Positions 36,761 through 48,789 of a DNA stretch of 64,000 nt are shown here, in pieces. The translations under genes and the position numbers were made by a program. The notes below the pieces were generated by a model, which saw nothing but the letters and a program-made list of their open reading frames with translations, was not told where the DNA came from and did no database searches. Source of the DNA: Anthonomus grandis grandis (Eukaryota > Arthropoda > Insecta > Coleoptera > Curculionidae); assembly GCF_022605725.1 (NCBI RefSeq), contig NC_065557.1, positions 434,001 through 498,000 of the forward strand. Direction: 5' to 3'. Each line of letters opens with the position of its first letter. Position 1 is the stretch's first letter.

Positions 36761-38319
36761 ATGCCTGAAGTGAAAATGTGAATGTCTTCAAATCCCTGGA
36801 CTATTTATTTATTTTCTTATTTACCACTTGACGAGTTTAGAATATTGTCAGATTTGTTTTCACATACTCATAGATTCATTTCATATTACAATAAAAAAAA
36901 GGGTGACGCAACATTAAATACAAAACCATTTTCTATAGTGATGCGCGTTTCCAAGATGGCCGCCATGATCGTATATTGGAATTATTGCTTGCATACCCAA
37001 TAAGCGAGCGCCATCTTGAAAAAGTGACGTCGATCGGCCGCCATTGTGATGTTTCTGACGTATTAAATCTAACCTCTGACACATATAAGAATAATAAACC
37101 CGCCATCATCATCATCATTACGGCCGTATCCCATAATGGGATCTAATATTTTATGCTTTTTAAATTGATCCGAGCATCGGATAACGGCACCGGGACTGAC
37201 ATTAATCATAATTACGTGTAATTTGCAAGAAAATTAGCCGGACAGTAGCGTAGTGGCCGGAGAGATAAAGATTCGTTCTGTTTGTTAGTGCATGACATTT
37301 TTTACGTGCCTGATTTATCTGTACCGATTTATTACGTCCTTTCGATCATTAATATCCCGTACATTAGAGCAACCCTGTCCTAACTATACAAGCTTATTAG
37401 GGGCGGTGCCACGATCATAGAGGGCAGCACAAATTTTTCTTTTGACAGATGTCAAAATTTACCGAGTAACTGGTCAGGTCCTTGCGATGTTGGTCACTCT
37501 GAACATTTTCAGTGTTGCCAACAAAAGATGTATTAAATAAAGGTAATGAAGTTGGCAACGCTGACTTTTGACATGTGACACGTACAGTGTCGTGCGCTTT
37601 CTTTACTCATAAATAATGAAATCACATTATGTGAAAATTATAGTTCAAAAGTACCTTAATTTATCACCTTAAAATATGACTTTGCAGGAAGGTATTGTCC
37701 ATGCTCTGGAAAGCTTTCCTCTAAGGAGTCTAGTATTCGTAAGGTCCCTAAACTGGTTGCCAATAAATAAAATGTTTGAAATATTTATATCTTTTTTTTT
37801 CTACACCTCTTCTGTAGTACCTGTAGAGCTTCTCTCTCTCTCTTAAATTTGTGTTTTGTTATATAAGCCATAAATTACATATTTTTCAGTTACATCACCT
37901 TCATTGACATTGTTTTTAAAGCATATTCTACATTGAAATATATGTCCAAATCATAGGGTTTCAATAACCTTTCCAGACCGTCGTTTTTGTAAACATAACC
38001 TCGCAAAAACTTTAATTGTTTTGTTGGCACCACTGAAATTTGTCAGAGTTAACAACATCGAACGCGACCACAATCACGCAAAATGGCGGCGATCTAGTAG
38101 TGCTCATTTACTTTTCAATGGATTGACAGTCCAGGTATAATATTTATTGAGTTCGTGGCTGATTAAAATTAAGTCAAACGGACAAAGAGGCCTCGAAACT
38201 GAGCAATAAATTATCTACTCTTCTATGACGTAAATCAGCTGATTGTCTTTGACAGCTGTCAACTCAACAAAAAAAAAAGTCGTCTACGCCCTGTCACTTG
38301 AACGATCTTGACGTTTCAG
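36761..38319. other. Unique intron DNA upstream of the PNT exon
   Basis: CAAGATGGCCGCC at 36952-36964 and further ATGGCGGC motifs near 37010, 37035 and 38082. GTTGCCAAC (near 37513) and GTTGGCAAC (near 37551) form a short inverted repeat. The region shares GTTGCCAAC and TGACA wording with 56400-61080. It ends in the acceptor TTTCAG. No further exon was recognised. Confidence 0.5.
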
Positions 38320-38517
38320 ATCCTCGTCAATGGACGGAGGGTCACGTGACCCATTGGCTCCAATGGGCGGCCAAGGAATTTTCCCTGGACTGTATCGACC
38401 ATCAGTTCCGGATGAAGGGCAAAGACATCTGCGCGATGGGCAAGGACGCGTTCGCGGCGCGCGCGCCCGCCTTCGTCGGCGACATCTTGTGGGAACATTT
38501 GGAACTGTTGCAAAAAG
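38320..38517 (+). CDS. pnt: pointed (ETS factor), PNT/SAM domain exon
   Basis: 198 bp between acceptor AG (38318-38319) and donor GTAAGT (38518). With the G carried over from 17764 it codes 66 residues, starting [17 protein letters not shown] and ending [13 protein letters not shown]. This spans the five-helix PNT (SAM_PNT) domain almost completely. Conserved marks are DPRxWTExHV at the start, the W-x2-W-A helix, EFSL, MxGxxxCxMGKxxF in the middle and [10 protein letters not shown] near the end, the same order as in Ets1 and Pointed. Known role: protein-protein domain that docks ERK next to the PLTP site in the previous exon, and binds SAM partners such as Yan/Mae in flies. GC-rich with high CpG in AT-rich surroundings. 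All other frames here are shadows. Confidence 0.97.
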
Positions 38518-38587
38518 GTAAGTCTCTCTCTCTCTCTCCCACATTGGACGTTTTCAACCTCACGCGCTTACCAACGTCCCTTTTCAG
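38518..38587 (+). other. pnt: 70-bp pnt intron
   Basis: GTAAGT donor, then a (TC)n tract near 38522-38538, and a CCCTTTTCAG acceptor. It is phase 1, like the large intron before it. Its small size contrasts with the 20.6-kb intron one exon upstream. Confidence 0.93.
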
Positions 38588-38779
38588 ATGTGGAGAAGGA
38601 GAGGACGCTTACCAGCGCGTTATACGACAGTATGTGCGTGCCCGAGTTGCCCTCTTACATCGATTATACGCAGGCGCCGATCATGAGCCCCGCGGAGGAC
38701 CGTAAGCCGATCTCGCTTACCATTACGCCGCCCCCGGCCAATCAGGCGCAGCCGAATAATAATAATTTTTTACACGATG
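38588..38779 (+). CDS. pnt: pointed (ETS factor), linker exon after the PNT domain
   Basis: 192 bp between acceptor TTTTCAG (38581-38587) and donor GTAAGT (38780). In the continuing frame it starts D-V-E-K-E-R and runs through [16 protein letters not shown] to a low-complexity end with [10 protein letters not shown] and HDG. Two proline-directed Ser/Thr sites are visible (MSPAED and TITPPP). It directly follows the domain end LLQK, as in Pointed and Ets1, where a flexible region leads to the ETS domain. The ETS domain itself is not in the window. The exon leaves one G, so the next exon must start with two bases of a split codon. Confidence 0.9.
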
Positions 38780-38879
38780 GTAAGTCTTTCGAATAAATTT
38801 GCACTTAAACCGAAAAATAGTAGTGGTGTGTGTCTATTCATGAAAATCCTCCCTTCTGTCTTGACGGTCCAGGAAGATA

Positions 38880-40130
38880 ATGGGGGGTTTACTCACATAA
38901 CTTGGCCAAATATATCGAGTTCTATTAGTATAATCAAAAAAACCGTAGAGGGTAAAATTGTCAATCGGATCATGCTCTACAAGAGTGATTCTAATGGTTT
39001 TTCCTCTAGGATCAGCCGTTTTCGAGATATTACTTCTAAAACATTTCCTAGGCGGAAATTTCATCTATATAGGTCAACCCTAGAGAGATCTTCAAATATC
39101 TCATTTTCTATTGGTTTAATTTAAAAAATGAAAGAGAGCAAATGTGTTAATTGGATCATGATCTACAAGAATGATTCTAATCATTTTTCCTCTAGGATCA
39201 ACCGTTCTCGAGAAAATTAGACTTTAAACATTTCCTAAGGCTAAATTGTTTATTATCCGTCAAGCCAAGATAAATCTTCAAATATCTCGTTTCCTATTGG
39301 TTTAATTAAAAAAACTGTAGAGAGCAAACTTGTTAATTGGATCATGCTCTACAAGAGTGATTCTAATGGTTTTTCCTCTAGGATCAGCCGTTTTCGAGAT
39401 ATTACTTCTTAAACATTTTCTAGGCAGCAATTTCATCTATATAGGTCAACCCTAGAGAGACCTTCAAATATCTCATTTTCTATTGGTTTAATTAAAAAAA
39501 TGAAAGAGAGCAAACTTGTTAATTGGATCATGCTCTTCAAGAATGATTCCAGTCATTTTTCTTCTAGGACCAACAGTTCTCGAGAAAATTAGACTTAAAC
39601 TTTTCCTAAGGCTAAATTGTTTATTATCCGTCAAGCCAAGATAAATCTTCAAATATCTCGTTTCCTATTGGTTTAATTAAAAAAACTGTAGAGAGCAAAC
39701 TTGTTAATTGGATCATGCTCTACAAGAGTGATTCTAATGGTTTTTCCTCTAGGATCAGCCGTTTTCGAGATATTACTTCTTAAACATTTCCTAGGCGGAA
39801 ATTTCATCTATATAGGTCAACCCTAGAGAGACCTTCAAATATCTCATTTTCTATTGGTTTAATTAAAAAAATGAAAAAGAGCAAACTTGTTAATTGGATC
39901 ATGCTCTACAAGATTAATTCTAATCATTTTTTCTATAGGATCAACCGTTCTCGAGAAATTTGCACTTAAACATGTCCTAAAGCTAATTTGTTCATTATTG
40001 GTCAACATCTTCAAATAACTCGTGTTCTATTGGTTTATTTTAAAAAAACTGTAGAGGATTAAGTTGTAAATTGAATTATTCTCTACAAGAATAATGTTTT
40101 TAAATGATTGTATAGTAAAAGAAGCATTTT
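38880..40130 (+). repeat. ~185-bp tandem array with alternating A and B units
   Basis: TTTTTCCTCTAGGATCA marks units near 38999, 39185, 39370, 39555, 39740 and 39928. A units read CAGCCGTTTTCGAGATATTA and then CTATATAGGTCAACCC; B units read CAACCGTTCTCGAGAAAATTAG and then ATTATCCGTCAAGCC. A recurs at 371 and 370 bp, so the true period is an A-B dimer. The array starts about 100 bp after the donor of the linker exon and decays after about 40000. Its open frames are not genes. Confidence 0.85.
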
Positions 40131-41744
40131 GGTTTTTTAGGTAACATTGAAATGACCTTTAATATATGATACACGCACAATATTGTTAAATTTTCAAGTC
40201 CATTTATCGCGTAGGCGTTGAAATTGCCTTTTCGATGACGTATTACTACATTGACATTTCTTTGACAAGTGACACCGTGACGTCGTGAACTAAATGGCCG
40301 CCGTATTAGTAAACGCCTTAGCGACAGCTGTCAAATTAATTGTGTAAAATAAATTAAAAGCGTTAAAAGTTAATGAGGTCTCATATGATTAAATATAATT
40401 AATAAAATATTTGATTAAAATCAATTGTCAGGCTTGGCCATGCCTTTGGACGCGTAAATTCGTGACAGGCAACATAAATCGCTTAGTTAGCCTTGAAATG
40501 ACGTAACAGCAAGATGGCCGCCGTGACAACTTATGAATGGAGTGAGTCACTGTCATGACCATCTAGATCTGTCACTTGTCAAGTAAATGTCTACTTAAGT
40601 GATATATTTAAGACCTCAATAAAAAAATAACAGTAATTCGGTACCTCCTGTGGTGAACCATAATTAAACTATAACTGTACCGCTTGTATAATCGAGATGC
40701 TTTCAATAAAAATAAAGAAGTTTTTGTGAACGAATTAATAATCCTAGAAAATCCGAACTAACCGTTCTTCGCCTCTATCTCTCTCTCTCTCTCACTCACT
40801 CACACACCGGACACGTCGTCGATTCATAAACGTTTTATTACCGTTCATTTTCATTCAAGAAGAGTCTCCGTGCTGCTTCTGCTGCTGCTGCTGCTGCTTC
40901 TACTTCCTGCGGGGTCAACTTTCGATCGATCAATCACTCGGAAATTAACTGACTAGAGAAAGAGAGAGAGAGAGAAGAGGATCATTATGATGTAATTTCG
41001 GGTTCATTTTTATTTTCTATTGGATTCTGCTTTATTTTTGAAATTACCGCCGAATTTAGGTTAGAAATCTGTTTTACCGACAGGGCGCCTAATGGCATCT
41101 CGGATGTTCTACTATTATGAAAATATAAACAAACGAGAGCGGTATTATCAAAAAAAAAAAAAAAAATTACACAATTGGCAACCCCGTCACGGTCGTCCAA
41201 ATACGAAAGTTATTATTACCTAATTTAGGTTAAGTTAATAATATGTACGTTAAAACGTCTTTGTCTGTCTGATGCCCCCCTCGCGTATATATGTGCTGCG
41301 TTATCGTAATTTTTTTTTGCAGTTAGGCAACATTAATTGCGCTTATTTAGGTCCAGTTTTACGCATCGCGGTAACAATAAACTTTATAATATGAGTCATA
41401 TTTGCAACGATTTGTATTTATTTACATAATTATTATTAAAAAAAAAAAAAAAAGGGTGTTGCGTATTGGGTAATTAGTATGACTGAGAATAAAACGATTG
41501 AGCAAAATAATCGAGGTGGCCATGGAATTCCTACCCCCTCCCCCTTTAATGATTCAAGTTTTAACAGGTAACATCTAGATCGCCATGATAGTAGGTTTTC
41601 ACCTTAGCGGCCATCTTGTTGAAACGTCATGTCGTGGCCTACGTTACATTGGTGCGTCAAGATGGCCCTGATAATTAAATTTATATAAAAATGATATATT
41701 AATATAATAATGAATATATATAATATTCATAAAATTTAATTTTC
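40131..41744. other. Unique pnt intron segment with GA/CT and CTG tracts
   Basis: YY1/Pho-like motifs at 40292-40302, 40510-40522 and 41607-41618. A (CT)n near 40780, (CTG)n near 40881-40896 and (GA)n near 40960-40978 could bind GAGA-type factors. An ETS-type site ACTTCCTGC lies at 40902-40910. The cluster at 40770-40990 has the look of a promoter-proximal or 5' UTR region. No coding exon is recognised. Confidence 0.35.
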
Positions 41745-44700
41745 AATTATAATAAGTATGTCAATTTTTTTTTTCAAAATTTTGTAATTTTTTCAAAAAA
41801 CGCTGAAATAGGTGTCTAATGAAATTAATCAAAGAATCTGACTGTAAATTTTCAAAGCTCTAGGTTGACTGGTTTTTGAGTTATAAGCTATTTGTCATTT
41901 TTAAAAAAAAAAAAATTTTTACAAAATATAATTTTTTTTTCAAAATTTTGTGAAATTTTCAAAAAACGCTGAATTAGGTGTCTTATGAAATTAATCAAAG
42001 AATCTACTTGTAAATTTTCAAAGCTTTAGGTTAACTGGTTTTTGAGTTATAAGCATTTTGTCATTTTTTGAAAAAAAAAAAATTTTTTACAAAATATAAT
42101 TTTTTTTTTCAAAATTTTGTGAAATTTTCAAAAAACGCTGAATTAGGTGTCTAATGAAATTAATCAAAGAATCTACTTGTAAATTTTCAAAGCTTTAAGT
42201 TGACTGGTTTTTGAGTTATGAGCATTTTGTGATTTTTTGGAAAAAAAAAATTTTACAAAATATAATTTTTTTTTTCAAAATTTTGCAAATTTTTAAAAAA
42301 ACGCTGAAATAGGTGTCTAATGAAATTAATCAAAGAATCTAACTGTAAATTTTCAAAGCTTTAGGTTGACTGGTTTTTGAGTTATGAGCATTTTGTCATT
42401 TTTTAAAAAAAAAAAATTTTACAAAATATAATTTTTTTTTTCAAAATTTTGCAAATTTTTCAAAAAACGCTGAAATAGGTGTCTAATGAAATTAATCAAA
42501 GAATCTGACTGTAAATTTTCAAAGCTTTAGGTTGACTGGTTTTTGAGTTATGAGCATTTTGTCATTTTTTGGAAAAAAAAAATTTTACAAAATATAATTT
42601 TTTTTTTCAAAATTTTGCAAATTTTTAAAAAAACGCTGAAATAGGTGTCTAATGAAATTAATCAAAGAATCTAACTGTAAATTTTCAAAGCTTTAGGTTG
42701 ACTGGTTTTTGAGTTATGAGCATTTTGTCATTTTTTAAAAAAAAAAAATTTTACAAAATATAATTTTTTTTTTCAAAATTTTGCAAATTTTTCAAAAAAC
42801 GCTGAAATAGGTGTCTAATGAAATTAATCAAAGAATCTGACTGTAAATTTTCAAAGCTTTAGGTTGACTGGTTTTTGAGTTATGAGCATTTTGTCATTTT
42901 TTGGAAAAAAAAAATTTTACAAAATATAATTTTTTTTTTCAAAATTTTGCAAATTTTTCAAAAAACGCTGAAATAGGTGTCTAATGAAATTAATCAAAGA
43001 ATCTACTTGTAAATTTTCAAAGCTTTAAGTTGACTGGTTTTTGAGTTATGAGCATTTTGTGATTTTTTGGAAAAAAAAAATTTTACAAAATATAATTTTT
43101 TTTTTCAAAATTTTGCAAATTTTTAAAAAAACGCTGAAATAGGTGTCTAATGAAATTAATCAAAGAATCTAACTGTAAATTTTCAAAGCTTTAGGTTGAC
43201 TGGTTTTTGAGTTATGAGCATTTTGTCATTTTTTAAAAAAAAAAAATTTTACAAAATATAATTTTTTTTTTCAAAATTTTGTAATTTTTTCAAAAAACGC
43301 TGAAATAGGTGTCTAATGAAATTAATCAAAGAATCTACTTGTAAATTTTCAAAGCTTTAAGTTGACTGGTTTTTGAGTTATGAGCATTTTGTCATTTTTT
43401 GAAAAAAAAAAAATTTTTACAAAATATAATTTTTTTTTTCAGAATTTTGCAAATTTTTTAAAAAACGCTGAAATAGGTGTCTAATGAAATTAATCAAAGA
43501 ATCTGACTGTAAATTTTCAAAGCTTTAGGTTGACTGGTTTTTGAGTTATGAGCATTTTGTCATTTTTTGAAAAAAAAAAAAATTTACAAAATATAATTTT
43601 TTTTTTCAAAATTTTGTAAATTTTTCAAAAAACGCTGAAATAGGTGTCTAATGAAATTAATTAAAGAATCTAACTGTAAATTTTCAAAGCTCTAGGTTGA
43701 CTGGTTTTTGAGTTATGAGCATTTTGTCATTTTAAAAAAAAAAAAAAATTTTTACAAAATATAATTTTTTTTTTCAAAATTTTGCAAATTTTTTAAAAAA
43801 CGCTGAAATAGGTGTCTAATGAAATTAATCAAAGAATCTAACTGTAAATTTTCAAAGCTTTAGGTTGACTGGTTTTTGAGTTATGAGCATTTTGTCATTT
43901 TTTGGAAAAAAAAAATTTTACAAAATATAATTTTTTTTTTCAAAATTTTGTAAATTTTTCAAAAAACGCTGAAATAGGTGTCTAATGAAATTAATCAAAG
44001 AATCTGACTGTAAATTTTCAAAGCTTTAGGTTGACTGGTTTTTGAGTTATGAGCATTTTGTCATTTTTTGGAAAAAAAAAATTTTTACAAAATATAATTT
44101 TTTTTTTCAAAATTTTGCAAATTTTTCAAAAAACGCTGAATTAGGTGTCTAATGAAATTAATCAAAGAATCTACTTGTAAATTTTCAAAGCTTTAAGTTG
44201 ACTGGTTTTTGAGTTATGAGCATTTTGTCATTTTTTGAAAAAAAAAAATTTTTACAAAATATAATTTTTTTTTTCAAAATTTTGCAAATTTTTCAAAAAA
44301 CGCTGAAATAGGTGTCTAACGAAATTAATCAAAGAATCTAACTTTAAATTTTGAAAGCTATAGGTTGACTGGTTTTTGAGTTATGAGCATTTTGTCATTT
44401 TTTGGAAAAAAAATATATTTTACAAAATATAATTTTTTTTTTCAGAATTTTGCAAATTTTTCAAAAAACGCTGAAATAGGTGTCTAATGAAATTAATCAA
44501 AGAATCTAACTGTAAATTTTCAAAGCTTTAGGTTGACTGGTTTTTGAGTTATGAGCATTTTGTCATTTTTTGGAAAAAAAAAATTTTACAAAATATAATT
44601 TTTTTTTTCAAAATTTTGTAAATTTTTCAAAAAACGCTGAAATAGGTGTCTAATGAAATTAATCAAAGAATCTGACTGTAAATTTTCAAAGCTTTAGGTT

Positions 44701-47345
44701 GACTGGTTTTTGAGTTATGAGCATTTTGTCATTTTTTGGAAAAAAAAAATTTTTACAAAATATAATTTTTTTTTTCAAAATTTTGCAAATTTTTCAAAAA
44801 ACGCTGAATTAGGTGTCTAATGAAATTAATCAAAGAATCTACTTGTAAATTTTCAAAGCTTTAAGTTGACTGGTTTTTGAGTTATGAGCATTTTGTCATT
44901 TTTTGAAAAAAAAAAATTTTTACAAAATATAATTTTTTTTTTCAAAATTTTGCAAATTTTTCAAAAAACGCTGAAATAGGTGTCTAACGAAATTAATCAA
45001 AGAATCTAACTTTAAATTTTGAAAGCTATAGGTTGACTGGTTTTTGAGTTATGAGCATTTTGTCATTTTTTGGAAAAAAAATATATTTTACAAAATATAA
45101 TTTTTTTTTTCAGAATTTTGCAAATTTTTCAAAAAACGCTGAAATAGGTGTCTAATGAAATTAATCAAAGAATCTGACTGTAAATTTTCAAAGCTTTAGG
45201 TTGACTGGTTTTTGAGTTATGAGCATTTTGTCATTTTTTGAAAAAAAAAAATTTTACAAAATATAATTTTTTTTTTCAAAATTTTGTAAATTTTTTAAAA
45301 AACGCTGAAATAGGTGTCTAATGAAATTAATCAAAGAATCTAACTGTAAATTTTCAAAGCTCTAGGTTGACTGGTTTTTGAAGTATGAGCATTTTGTCAT
45401 TTTTTGGAAAAAAAAAATTTTACAAAATATAATTTTTTTTTTCAAAATTTTGCAAATTTTTCAAAAAACGCTGAAATAGGTATCTAATAAAATTAATCAA
45501 AGAATCTAACTGTAAATTTTCAAAGCTCTAGGTTGACTGGTTTTTGAGTTATGAGCATTTTGTCATTTTTTGGAAAAAAAAAATTTTACAAAATATAATT
45601 TTTTTTTTCAAAATTTTGCAAATTTTTTAAAAAACGCTGAAATATGTGTCTAATGGAATTAATCAAAGAATCTACTTGTAAATTTTCAAAGCTCTAGGTT
45701 GACTGGTTTTTGAGTTATGAGCATTTTGTCATTTTTTGAAAAAAAAAAAATTTTACAAAATATATTTTTTTTTTTTCAAAATTTTGTAAATTTTTCAAAA
45801 AACGCTGAAATAGGTGTCTAATGAAATTAATCAAAGAATCTGACTGTAAATTTTCAAAGCTTTAGGTTGACTGGTTTTTGAGTTATGAGCATTTTGTCAT
45901 TTTTTGGAAAAAAAAAATTTTTACAAAATATAATTTTTTTTTTCAAAATTTTGCAAATTTTTTAAAAAACGCTGAAATAGGTGTCTAATGAAATTAATCA
46001 AAGAATCTGACTGTAAATTTTCAAAGCTTTAGGTTGACTGGTTTTTGAGTTATGAGCATTTTGTCATTTTTTGGAAAAAAAAAATTTTTACAAAATATAA
46101 TTTTTTTTTTCAAAATTTTGCAAATTTTTCAAAAAACGCTGAATTAGGTGTCTAATGAAATTAATCAAAGAATCTACTTGTAAATTTTCAAAGCTTTAAG
46201 TTGACTGGTTTTTGAGTTATGAGCATTTTGTCATTTTTTGAAAAAAAAAAATTTTTACAAAATATAATTTTTTTTTTCAAAATTTTGTAAATTTTTCAAA
46301 AAACGCTGAAATAGGTGTCTAATGAAATTAATCAAAGAATCTAACTGTAAATTTTCAAAGCTCTAGGTTGACTGGTTTTTGAGTTATGAGCATTTTGTCA
46401 TTTTTTGAAAAAAAATAAATTTTTACAAAATATAATTTTTTTTTTTTTAATTTTGCAAATTTTTCAAAAAACGCTGAAATAGGTGTCTAATAAAATTAAT
46501 CAAAGAATCTGACTGTAAATTTTCAAAGCTTTAGCTTAACTGGTTTTTGAGTTATGAGCATTTTGTCATTTTTTGGAAAAAAAAAATTTTTACAAAATAT
46601 AATTTTTTTTTTCAAAATTTTGCAAATTTTTCAAAAAACGCTGAAATAGGTGTCTAATGAAATTAATCAAAGAATGTAACTGTAAATTTTCAAAGCTTTA
46701 GGTTGACTGGTTTTTGAGTTATGAGCATTTTGTCATTTTTAAAAAAAAAAAAATTTTACAAAATATAATTTTTTTTTTCAAAATTTTGTAACTTTTTCAA
46801 AAAACGCTGACATAGGTGTCTAATGAAATTAATCAAAGAATGTAACTGTAAATTTTCAAAGCTTTAGGTTGACTGGTTTTTGAGTTATGAGCATTTTGTC
46901 ATTTTTTGAAAAAAAATAAATTTTTACAAAATATAATTTTTTTTTCAAAATTTTGGAAATTTTTCAAAAAACGCTGAAACAGGTGTCTAATGAAATTAAT
47001 CAAAGAATCTCTTTGTAAATTTTCAAAGCTCTAGGTTGACTGGTTTTTGAGTTATGAGCATTTTGTCATTTTTTGAAAAAAAATAAATTTTTACAAAATA
47101 TAATTTTTTTTTCAAAATTTTGGAAATTTTTCAAAAAACGCTGAAACAGGTGTCTAATGAAATTAATCAAAGAATCTCTTTGTAAATTTTCAAAGCTCTA
47201 GGTTGACTGGTTTTTGAGTTATAAGCATTTTGTCATTTTTTGATAAAAAAATATATTTTACAAAATATAATTTTTTTTTTCAAAATTTTGCAAATTTTTT
47301 AAAAAACGCTGAAATAGGTGTCTAATGAAATTAATCAGAGAATCA
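41745..47345 (+). repeat. ~167-bp satellite array (second subfamily)
   Basis: About 33 units. Unit layout: GGTTGACTGGTTTTTGAG, TTATGAGCATTTTGTCATTT, an A-tract, TTTTACAAAATATAATTTTT, a CAAAATTTTGCAAATTTTTC segment, AAACGCTGAAATAGGTGTC, TAATGAAATTAATCAAAG, AATCTGACTGTAAATTTTC. Local higher-order structure: a ~330-bp dimer (42280-42930) and a ~668-bp tetramer, marked by the variant GGTGTCTAAC at 44311 and 44979. Edges are diverged. It is related to the 170-bp and 158-bp arrays. Confidence 0.95.
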
Positions 47346-48789
47346 AAGTATACATTCTCAAGACTAATTAATTAACAACTACTTGACAAGTGAAAACTGT
47401 TTTAACGAGTGACATCTAGATGGCCATGAGAGTTCATCGCCATTTTGTTTTTATCATTTCATGGCCAACGCGATTGACGCATCAAGATGTCTATGAATGA
47501 CATTTATTCATTTAACGTAATCATAGGTGGCGCCGTTAATTTCTTTATTGAAATAAACGCGTATTTTTGACATTTGTAACGGCGGCCATCTTGTTGACAC
47601 TCAAGGCCAACGCGATCGACCTAGAAAAGTATACGGGGCGGCGTTAAAAAATAAGAACATTATTCTCGGCATATTGGACTTAATAGCAAAGGGTGGTCAT
47701 AAAATGTCATAATTAGGCTGAAAAAGTCCTTATTATCAATGACTGTTTGAAAATGATAATTTTATGTCACTTTGTGTGTATTAATATGTCACTAATTGAG
47801 CCACTCTCAAAAACTGTGACGTCATATTGACCTTCTGTCACGGATCCGCCATCTTGGTTTCTTTTGTCTTAGGTAGCAAAGGTCAGTGGGATTTTCTGCA
47901 GGTTTAATTTATAAAAAAAAACAAAAGTGTGTTAAAAGTGAAGAAAAGCGAACCGAGGATGAACCCGATAGTGAAAGCCGCCTAAAGATAAGGCATCAAA
48001 TATTGCAAAAGGCATAAAATCGTTGCTTCAAAGCCGCGTCCATGGTCCGCTACCCCGCTAACAATGCCAAATGGTGGTACCCTATTATTCTTCTTTTTCT
48101 TCTTCTTTTAGTCAGTATACGCCTCCTCTTCGTTCAGTTATTAATTATCGATATACAGTGTGTGTGTTTTTTCTTCTTCCATATTATGGTTCCGGATTAT
48201 TTCCATGTCAGGATGGCCGTCGTACTAAGAGGTTTGTCTAGTTAAGTCACGAAAAAGTTATCGTTTCTGAAAAATCTCGCGTATACCGTTAAGGGCTAAT
48301 TTTAGCACCTGTGGGTTGGATATTATCAGCACCTTGCATTGTTGTATTTTTTTTTTATGATGAAAAATGGCCAATTTACCCCCCCCGGGACAGGTGGGGT
48401 GAATACTAATGGCGTGTTTCTTTAGCCCTTATCTGAGGGTACGATCGCTGGTCTCTCACCGACGGTTTTTTTTTTGCTGATATACGTTTGGAATGTGAAA
48501 TGACGTCGAAGGTATTTGAGAGGGAATTTTTTATTTTTTTTTTTCGACATAATGCTAGTTTACCAGGCCAGGCATTTTACTGATCTGTAAGATTAAGTAG
48601 ATGCTGTGACACGTATGTGGGTCACGCGGCCTGCAGTATAATAATCCTTTGTGACGTATCTGTGTGGCAAAAACGTGTTAAAGGAGCTAAAAATGTTCTG
48701 TTCTATTTTCCAGGCAGTGGAAATTATTTTCATGGTCTCTTATAGGAGGATTAATCATTTTTTGTAGGCAGTTTTTTTTTAATCACCCT
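47346..48789. other. Unique island with possible leader exon
   Basis: YY1/Pho-like motifs at 47418, 47581-47592 and 47847-47858 near the array edge. 47900-48040 reads like an insect 5' UTR (AAAAGTGTGTTAAAAGTGAAG, then AGCGAACCGAGG). An ATG at 48042 opens a frame that begins MVRYPANNAKW and then becomes a Leu/Phe-rich translation of a pyrimidine tract. A downstream first exon for a shorter pnt isoform is conceivable, but the donor is unclear. The island ends with CACCCTGTA at 48784-48792. Confidence 0.25.

Larger units (their letters stand above)
17765..38319 (+). other. pnt: 20.6-kb pnt intron loaded with satellite DNA
   Basis: Donor GTGAGT at 17765 and acceptor TTTCAG at 38314-38319. It joins two exons in phase 1: the left-over G plus AT gives GAT (Asp). 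Roughly 17 kb is tandem repeat (680-bp, degenerate ~310-480-bp and ~170-bp arrays). Unique islands lie at 17765-18400, 22170-22880, 26461-27630 and 36760-38319. Confidence 0.9.

Noticed and set aside
38284..38544. Antisense and alternative frames over the PNT exon
   Set aside because: High-GC shadow frames of the real + strand exon. The + frame matches the PNT domain and the splice sites.
48042..48245. 67-codon frame as a membrane protein
   Set aside because: The Leu/Phe-rich part is the translation of a TTCTTC pyrimidine tract. At most the first dozen codons could belong to a leader exon.
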